A stretch of DNA of 64,000 nucleotides from contig JAHEHL010000002.1 of the NCBI GenBank assembly GCA_024644595.1, positions 413,774 to 477,773 on the forward strand, given 5' to 3'. This DNA comes from Porticoccaceae bacterium (GTDB taxonomy: Bacteria; Pseudomonadota; Gammaproteobacteria; Pseudomonadales; Porticoccaceae). The translations under genes and the position numbers were made by a program. This document shows, piece after piece, positions 58,351-64,000 of the stretch (the stretch's first letter is position 1; the number at the start of each line of letters is the position of its first letter). The notes under the pieces are model-generated. The model was given only the letters and a program-made list of their open reading frames with translations, did no database searches and was not told the DNA's origin.

Positions 58351-59274
58351 ATGAAGGTCTCTACCAGCCAGATTTTTGAGCGCGCCATGACCCGGATGTC
58401 TGCGCAGCAGTCCAATGTCTCGGATATGCAGACAAAGCTATCGACCGGCAAGCAGGTCGTGCGCCCGAGCGACAATCCCGATCAGGCGGCATTGATACAA
58501 CGTCTGACTTCGGCCTACCAGCGTCAGGAAAGTTATGAAAAAAATCTAACTGCAATCAATAGCCGTTTCGGTGCCGAAGAGGGCGCCTTGAAAAGTACTG
58601 AAAACATGTTACAGCGTGTGCGTGAGCTAGCGGTGCAAGCCAAAAGTGATACGCTGTCGCCGACGGACAGACAGATTATTGCTGCCGAGGTTGGCGCTCT
58701 GCGGGATGGACTATTGTCACTGGCCAATAGTACAGATGCATCGGGCAACTATATTTTTGCCGGAGCTATGACTCGTACAATTCCCTTTGCTGAAGGCGCC
58801 GATGGCGTGATGGCCTATCAGGGTGACAACAGCCAACAGATGGTCGACGTTTCTGATCAGCGCCAGCTCCCGCTTAATATTTCCGGCAATGAAGTGTATT
58901 CCAGCGTGCTGCGCGAGGGTGAAGATGGCTCTCTAGAGCGGATTGGTTTTTTTGCCGTTATCGATGATTTTACTGTTGCACTAAATAACAACGACACAAT
59001 TGCTATTGAGCAGAGCCTGGGTGAAATCGACGGGCTGACAGAAAATCTGGCGGTCTCTCTCGCTGATGTAGGAAGCCGGATTAATATCGCGCAGGCTCAG
59101 GCCGATGCTCTAGCTGACACCAAAATTCGCTATCAGGGCCTGCTCTCCGAGGCACAGGATCTCGACTATACAACGGCTATTGCCGAGCTGACCGCAGAGA
59201 TTATGTCTCTCGAAGCGGGGCAGAGCAGTTTTATTAAAATTTCACAATTAAGTTTATTCGACTATATCCGATAA
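58351..59274 (+). CDS. flgL: Flagellar hook-filament junction protein FlgL (HAP3)
   Basis: FlgL links FlgK to the filament. The 307-aa product has the flagellin-like N-terminus (MKVSTSQIFERAMTRMSAQQSNVSDMQTKLSTGKQVVRPSDNP, DQAALIQRLTSAYQRQESYEKNL) and the C-terminal DVGSRINIAQAQADALADTKIRYQGLLSEAQDLDYTTAIAELTAEIMSLEAGQSSF. Length is standard. It is followed by a 71-base spacer with two hairpins and then fliD. Confidence 0.95.
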   Translation: MKVSTSQIFERAMTRMSAQQSNVSDMQTKLSTGKQVVRPSDNPDQAALIQRLTSAYQRQESYEKNLTAINSRFGAEEGALKSTENMLQRVRELAVQAKSDTLSPTDRQIIAAEVGALRDGLLSLANSTDASGNYIFAGAMTRTIPFAEGADGVMAYQGDNSQQMVDVSDQRQLPLNISGNEVYSSVLREGEDGSLERIGFFAVIDDFTVALNNNDTIAIEQSLGEIDGLTENLAVSLADVGSRINIAQAQADALADTKIRYQGLLSEAQDLDYTTAIAELTAEIMSLEAGQSSFIKISQLSLFDYIR

Positions 59275-59283
59275 TTTAATTGT

Positions 59284-59304
59284 GTCCGAATAAAAGATTC
59301 GGAC
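59284..59304. terminator. Perfect hairpin between flgL and fliD
   Basis: GTCCGAAT, aaaag, ATTCGGAC is an 8-base stem (59284-59291 and 59297-59304) 10 bases after the flgL stop. A second dyad (GTGCGCGTTTGCACAC) follows at about 59312. No T-run follows, so they could protect or attenuate the transcript rather than end it. Confidence 0.45.
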
Positions 59305-59345
59305 GATAACCGTGCGCGTTTGCACACGCAATCAAGAGACTAAAA

Positions 59346-60773
59346 ATGGCCGATACCTCAACATCTATCTCGACACAGATAATGTCATCACTGAACGCGG
59401 GCTCTGGTGTCGATATTGTCAGTCTGGCGCGCAATCTGACCGATGCCGAACAGGTTCCCAAGCAGGCGGCGATTCAGAGTGCTATTGATGCCGCAGATGC
59501 GCAGGTTTCCGCCTATGGCTTGATCTCTTATCAACTGGGTCTGTTGCAGACCGCCTTCGAAGACCTCAATGATGCCAATGAGGTTGCGGACAGTTTTGCC
59601 AGTTCCACGGATTCAGCGATTGCCTTTACAGCATTTGACGGCACCGAGGTGGATGGCAGCTATGACATAACCGTCAGTCAGCTCGCTCAGGAACAGATTG
59701 TGATCTCGGACGAATACAGTTCGACCGATTATGTGCTGGATACCGAGTCATTTGATATTTCGATTACCATTGGCGGCTCTACGACCACAACCACAGCTAT
59801 TACAGTCGACACATTGACGCCGCAGGGCGTTGTCGATGCTGTTAATGACGAAGATATTGGCATCACCGCGACATTGGTTGACACTGGAATTGACGGTGCT
59901 AATTATCGAATAATTTTGACTGGGGACACGGGCAGTGAAGCTGTATTTAGTGTCAGCTCCGATCCTGACCTGGGATTTGGCGATAGTGGCAATACACTAC
60001 AGTCAGCCCAAGATGCGCAAATTAATTTTGATGGCCTCACTATTACCCGTGGCAGCAACGAGTTTTCCGATGTGGTTAGTGGTGCGACCATTACTCTCTA
60101 CGATACGACTACATCGGCCGCGACGGTTGCTATCTACAGTGACACCTCGGCGCTGAAAACTAAGCTAGAGAATGTTGTCACACTTTACAATGACTACCGT
60201 GATCTGATGGATGAGCTGACTGCATCGACCATTGACGAAGATGTGGAACTAAGCGGGGCCCTCCAGCGCGATTTGACCACTGCACGCTATGTGACTCAGC
60301 AGGTTAGAAGCGCGTTACTGAATGATTCATCTAGTGCTTCCGGCGATATCTCGGCATTCAGGGATATCGGTATCAGCATCGATAGAAACGGCGACCTGAC
60401 TTTTGATGAAGCCACATTTGATACAGCCATTGCAGACAGCTACGACGATGTTGTCATGATGCTAACCGCTAATACCAACGATCAGAGCTTATACAGCACC
60501 GATAATATGGGGTTGGCACAGGATATTGCGACCATTATTGATGACTTACTTGAATCTGATGGCGTGCTGGCCTCGCGCGAAAGCAATGCTGAAGAGCTGA
60601 TGGCAGATTATGAAGATGAGTTAGCGGCGCTTGAGATTCGCATGGATGGGTTATACGCGCGCTATCTGTCCCAATTCACTGCCATGGAAATGATCACTGA
60701 CAAGATCAACAACGTGAAAGAGTATCTCACCGGTCAGTTGGAAGTTCTTTCCAGCGCCTACAAGTCGGACTGA
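59346..60773 (+). CDS. fliD: Flagellar filament capping protein FliD (HAP2)
   Basis: FliD caps the filament and folds incoming flagellin. The 475-aa product has the N-terminal GSGVDIVSLARNLTDAEQVPKQAAIQSAIDAADAQVSAYGLISYQLGLLQTAFEDL block, the FliD core (SYDITVSQLAQEQIVIS, NEDIGITATLV-like), and the C-terminal MADYEDELAALEIRMDGLYARYLSQFTAMEMITDKINNVKEYLTGQLE. Length is normal. It closes the flgB run. Its usual partner fliS is about 48 kb away at 11536. Confidence 0.93.
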   Translation: MADTSTSISTQIMSSLNAGSGVDIVSLARNLTDAEQVPKQAAIQSAIDAADAQVSAYGLISYQLGLLQTAFEDLNDANEVADSFASSTDSAIAFTAFDGTEVDGSYDITVSQLAQEQIVISDEYSSTDYVLDTESFDISITIGGSTTTTTAITVDTLTPQGVVDAVNDEDIGITATLVDTGIDGANYRIILTGDTGSEAVFSVSSDPDLGFGDSGNTLQSAQDAQINFDGLTITRGSNEFSDVVSGATITLYDTTTSAATVAIYSDTSALKTKLENVVTLYNDYRDLMDELTASTIDEDVELSGALQRDLTTARYVTQQVRSALLNDSSSASGDISAFRDIGISIDRNGDLTFDEATFDTAIADSYDDVVMMLTANTNDQSLYSTDNMGLAQDIATIIDDLLESDGVLASRESNAEELMADYEDELAALEIRMDGLYARYLSQFTAMEMITDKINNVKEYLTGQLEVLSSAYKSD

Positions 60774-60785
60774 TCTTGGCTCTGT

Positions 60786-60814
60786 ATCTGTCGACTAGAA
60801 AAAAATCGACAGAT
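60786..60814. terminator. Nine-base inverted repeat at the convergent fliD / sulfotransferase junction
   Basis: ATCTGTCGA, 11 bases, TCGACAGAT: a perfect 9-base stem (60786-60794 and 60806-60814) whose loop contains the stop codon of the minus-strand gene. It lies between two convergent genes and is followed by GCTTTT on the plus strand, so a bidirectional terminator is likely. Confidence 0.55.
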
Positions 60815-63800
60815 GCTTTTCGTACTTGCGCCAGGCCTCAGAGCTGTTTTTATAAAGCTTTTGCGTGACCTGGTTATTCGACGCAGTCATCACCGCGCGC
60901 TTGTTTTTGTGGAAATTCATACATGCCTCTTCCCACTCCAGCCCCACGTAATCAAGCAAATTGCGAGTTTCCTGTTCCTGATTCTCAGTTAACGACTCAT
61001 AATTTAGCTCAAGAATTCGACCCGGGTATTTGGCTTTAAAAAAGCCCATCAGATCAGTCTGCATCCTTTGATAATGAACCAAATCCGCCAGGTCATGAGC
61101 AAAACCATTGCCGTTGGAAGAGAAATAGGTTTTAAAAATTGACCAACATATAGCTTTCGGGTCGCGCACAGTGTGAATTATTTTTGCCTCTGGAATAGCG
61201 GCCAAAATCAGGCCAGACCAGCGAAAATTAAGCGGCATCTTGTCGGTCAGATAAGGCTGATCCGAGATACCTGCGGTGTTGGCAATGTAAAATGATCTGA
61301 CCTGCTGTAACTGTTGTTTTGAAAGAGTTGTTCCTTTCCAGTTAATAGTTGGAATAGATTCATTCAAGGTGTTCAGTTCTCCTGCGCCAAACACCTTTGA
61401 GTGACTCGAAAGAATCTGTTCAACAAGAGTCGACCCGGATCGCGGCATGCCAAGAATAAAAACAGGTGTCTGATCAAGCACTTGTTGAAAATCCTCTCCG
61501 GGCACCAGACTTGGTACATCGCCCATAAAGGTTTTCAGAATACCAGCAAAGAGTTTCTTGTCAGATTGAAGGTCATAGTTCAGCTCAATTTTTCGCAGCC
61601 GGTTTCCCTCCACAAAATAATCGAATGCCTTGTCATACTCTTTGAGATCTTCACAGGCTTTGCCCAAGGCGAAATTAAGATCGATCTTGTGGCTATCCCC
61701 AAGTCCGGGTTTCTCGAGTATTTTGAGCATTTGCTCACATTGAGCATCGAACGCACTGTACTTTTTTACCGAGGAAAGGTGTCGATGAGCCACAGCAAAT
61801 TCGGGTCGTATCTCAATTGCCCGCGCATAGCTTTGCGCCGCGCCGCTGGAGTCACCTTTGGATTTTAAAATAATGCCCAGTGCATTGTGGGCTTCAGGAT
61901 AGGCTTCTTTAATCGACAGGGCTTTGCGGACGAACTGTTCGGCGAGATCTATCTCCCCCATGCCTTTGTACGTGGCTGCCAAACTGTTATAAATGTCGGC
62001 CAAGGCCGGATTTATTTCCACTGCCTTATTCAGACAATCCAGCGCTTCTTCATATCTGGAGAATTTATTTGCAAGAATCAACCCTTTGTTGTTCAGCAAA
62101 ACGGATGATCGAGGAAAGCGGTCAAGCAATGTATCAAGTGCCTTGAGGGCTCCCTGATTATCTTCGCGTTCAAACATGGCGATAATCGGCAACATCAATT
62201 CATCTGGTGGTTCCGCATTGTGCTCAGTCGGTGGTTGCTGTCGTTGATTTTGATCGCGATCCTCGTCAATAACAGACAAAATTTGCTGTTCAAAGCGACG
62301 CCATTGCTGTGAGCTGTTTTTATACATCTTATTGCGCACCTGACGTGCGGAACTGGTGGCAACAGCGCGTTTATTTTGATGGAAGTCGAGGCAGGCATCT
62401 TCCCAGTCGATACCGATATATTCGAGCAGTTTTTCGGTTTCATGTGCCTGATTTTCGGTTAATTTTTCGTAGTTTAAATCATAGATAGCGTTAGGGTATT
62501 TTGCGCGCCAGAAATCCATCAGATCAGTGTACAAATCATAATAGATACTGACATCTTTAAGATCATTGGCATAGGCATTGCCGGTTGAAGAGAAGTTGTG
62601 CTTGTAAATAGACCAACAGGTAGCCATTTTTTCCCGTTGTATGTGGACTATTTTCGCCTCTGGGATTGCTGACAGAATAAGACCAATCCAGCGAAAATTC
62701 AGAGGCATTTTATCGGTTATAAAGTCATTGTCAGAAAGTGGGCCGACAGCTTCCAGATAGTGATTTCGACAGACTTCCAGCTGAGTTGTGGAAAGTCCTT
62801 TTGTATCCCAGTTCATTGCGCTGATAGCTTTTGCTAGAAATCCCAGTTCGCCAGCACCATGGACGCGAGAGTGGCTCGATATAATTTGCTCGACAAGCGT
62901 TGAGCCCGAGCGAGGCATACCGAGAATAAAAACAGGGGTACTTTTAACTTTCTTTAGTGAGCGTTTGTCATAGTCAATTGGTGCAATTTTATTTTTAAAG
63001 CCGGCTTTAATATCCGCAAACAATTTTTTATCTACAACAACATTATATTGCGATAATTCTTTCTTAAGCTTGTTTCCTACAGCGAAAAACTCAAAAGCCA
63101 GAGCGTAATTTTTTAGCCCTTCATGGACGTTGGCAAGAGCGAAATTGAGGTTGGCTCTGTCATTCTTAGGAAGAAGAGGGTCATCCATTAGTCCCATCAT
63201 GGTTTCAATCTGCGGGTCATCAACTTCAATTTTTTTCGACTGACAAATTCCAAGATGAGCTGCTGAGAGGCGCGGATTCAAGCGTGCGGCATTGGTATAA
63301 AACTTCAGCGCGTTTTCATTATCACCAAGATGGATATATGAGTTCGCTTTGTGCAGGTGGGCCTCAGCATAATTTGGCTGTATTTTAATGGCTTTAGAGA
63401 ATGCCTCAATTGCCGGCCTGTCATCACCCATTGCCGACAATACAATTCCTTTGTTATTCCATGCCTCTGCATAATCTGGTTTTAATTTGACAGCTTTAGC
63501 ACAAATTTTGAGTGCCGCCTGGTTCTCGCCGAGCAGGCCTAGAGAGGCGCCCATGTTACTGTAAGCTTCGGCATAGTTAGGTTTTAAGCTCACTGCTATT
63601 TCGAAGTTTTCGACAGCAGCCCTCAGATCACCACTTTCTTTAAGGCAAGCGCCTTTATTGTTGTAGACGACAGCAAATTTGGGATCCAGCTGAATAACCC
63701 GGTTGTAATACATAATGGCTTGTTCAAACAGGCCTATTTTGGTACTGGCAACGCCAGCAAGATTAATGATTAATTTTGAATTAGGGTAGCTTTCCAGCAG

Positions 63801-64000
63801 TGTGTTGCACTGCTCAACTGCCTGGTGAAAAAGCCCTTTTTCAAATGTGGCGCGAACAGGTGCAAAAATATTGTCTGGAAGTGGTTTGTCGGGCTGTTGC
63901 CCCTTGATTTTTTTGACGTAAAGGGCCTTTAAATTATCGATAACCGCTTTGTTTAGCGGATCTGATTGCAGAATATCATTTAGCAGAGTCTCTGCTTCGT
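60795..64000 (-). CDS. Large TPR protein with two sulfotransferase domains (N-terminus outside window)
   Basis: The minus strand stays open from 60795 to the window end, giving at least 1067 residues. Two modules of the same design follow each other: an array of tetratricopeptide repeats (pattern A...NNKG..L...G....A...F..A....P), then a PAPS-dependent sulfotransferase domain. Both carry the 5'-phosphosulfate loop TPVFILGMPRSGSTLVEQI (at about 62940 and 61460 in the DNA) and both end in a similar NSS..WR.(F/Y)E motif. The second has the canonical RDPKAICWSIF 3'-binding block; the first reads REKMATCWSIY. Such TPR sulfotransferases modify proteins or glycans; being next to fliD suggests, but does not prove, a flagellar or cell-surface target. 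Confidence 0.88.
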   Translation of the reverse strand, partial: EAETLLNDILQSDPLNKAVIDNLKALYVKKIKGQQPDKPLPDNIFAPVRATFEKGLFHQAVEQCNTLLESYPNSKLIINLAGVASTKIGLFEQAIMYYNRVIQLDPKFAVVYNNKGACLKESGDLRAAVENFEIAVSLKPNYAEAYSNMGASLGLLGENQAALKICAKAVKLKPDYAEAWNNKGIVLSAMGDDRPAIEAFSKAIKIQPNYAEAHLHKANSYIHLGDNENALKFYTNAARLNPRLSAAHLGICQSKKIEVDDPQIETMMGLMDDPLLPKNDRANLNFALANVHEGLKNYALAFEFFAVGNKLKKELSQYNVVVDKKLFADIKAGFKNKIAPIDYDKRSLKKVKSTPVFILGMPRSGSTLVEQIISSHSRVHGAGELGFLAKAISAMNWDTKGLSTTQLEVCRNHYLEAVGPLSDNDFITDKMPLNFRWIGLILSAIPEAKIVHIQREKMATCWSIYKHNFSSTGNAYANDLKDVSIYYDLYTDLMDFWRAKYPNAIYDLNYEKLTENQAHETEKLLEYIGIDWEDACLDFHQNKRAVATSSARQVRNKMYKNSSQQWRRFEQQILSVIDEDRDQNQRQQPPTEHNAEPPDELMLPIIAMFEREDNQGALKALDTLLDRFPRSSVLLNNKGLILANKFSRYEEALDCLNKAVEINPALADIYNSLAATYKGMGEIDLAEQFVRKALSIKEAYPEAHNALGIILKSKGDSSGAAQSYARAIEIRPEFAVAHRHLSSVKKYSAFDAQCEQMLKILEKPGLGDSHKIDLNFALGKACEDLKEYDKAFDYFVEGNRLRKIELNYDLQSDKKLFAGILKTFMGDVPSLVPGEDFQQVLDQTPVFILGMPRSGSTLVEQILSSHSKVFGAGELNTLNESIPTINWKGTTLSKQQLQQVRSFYIANTAGISDQPYLTDKMPLNFRWSGLILAAIPEAKIIHTVRDPKAICWSIFKTYFSSNGNGFAHDLADLVHYQRMQTDLMGFFKAKYPGRILELNYESLTENQEQETRNLLDYVGLEWEEACMNFHKNKRAVMTASNNQVTQKLYKNSSEAWRKYEKHLSIFF

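Noticed and set aside
59284-59310. Possible sigma-28 -10 box (GACGATAA) upstream of fliD
   Set aside because: No -35 element is present 11 bases upstream; the sequence is part of the hairpin instead.
1-64000. CRISPR arrays, tRNA or rRNA genes, insertion sequences, prophage genes
   Set aside because: I looked for spaced repeats, cloverleaf-like segments and transposase or integrase-like frames and saw none. The only repeats are the short local ones listed.

Overview
The window comes from a gammaproteobacterium. UbiA/UbiC, GlyQ as a separate alpha subunit, a FleQ/FleR/RpoN-type flagellar hierarchy, FlhF/FleN, a PomA-like (sodium-type) stator and the H-ring proteins FlgP and FlgT all point to a polar-flagellated, probably marine lineage (Cellvibrionales-like is my guess, low confidence). 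Almost the whole window from about 7 kb to 61 kb is one flagellar supercluster; the ends are housekeeping and accessory genes.

Layout. 1-6.9 kb: 5' end of glyQ, galU, a lipid A acyltransferase, ubiC, ubiA, a DUF938 methyltransferase with no usable ATG/GTG/TTG start, yaaA, two small unknown genes and a DUF1566 lipoprotein. 7.0-10.5 kb: a sigma-28-type promoter, tandem dyad repeats, pomA and two tandem pomB paralogues. 10.5-14.6 kb (all minus): a voltage-gated K+ channel, fliS with a sigma-28-type promoter, a Sel1-repeat protein and an atypical ClC protein. 14.7-17.8 kb: fleQ without its N-terminal domain and fleR with a dead receiver; the kinase gene fleS is absent. 17.8-31.3 kb: fliEFGHIJ, then a new sigma-54 promoter and fliKLMNOPQR-flhB. 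31.3-34.2 kb: three co-oriented unknown genes (a DamX-like SPOR protein with a degenerate ATPase domain, a 110-aa protein and a coiled-coil membrane protein). 34.2-40.6 kb (minus): flhA-flhF-fleN-fliA followed by two unknown genes where chemotaxis genes usually sit. 40.7-44.4 kb (plus): flgP, flgT, a LysM/FimV-like protein, a second FliK-like protein and an FlhB-C-like protein behind a sigma-28-type promoter. 44.4-46.6 kb (minus): flgN, flgM, and a flgA with three SAF-like repeats. 46.8-60.8 kb (plus): sigma-54 promoter, flgBCDEFGHIJKL and fliD, with very large FlgE and FlgK. 60.8-64 kb (minus): a large TPR protein with two sulfotransferase domains, open at the window end.

How it works together. 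Four sigma-54-type (-24/-12) sites precede fleR, fliK, flhA and flgB, and four sigma-28-type sites precede pomA, fliS, flgP and flgM. This fits a hierarchy of FleQ/RpoN, then FleR, then FliA/FlgM. The unusual part is what is missing or altered: no chemotaxis gene at any of the customary positions, no FleS, a receiver without phosphoacceptor residues, a truncated FleQ, a divergent FlhF, a second stator B subunit, and five uncharacterised genes inside the flagellar operons. Together they suggest a flagellum whose regulation, placement and switching have been remodelled. The uncharacterised genes at 31346-35388 are the best candidates for a new flagellar-associated module. Flagellin, MotX/MotY and FlgO are not in the window.
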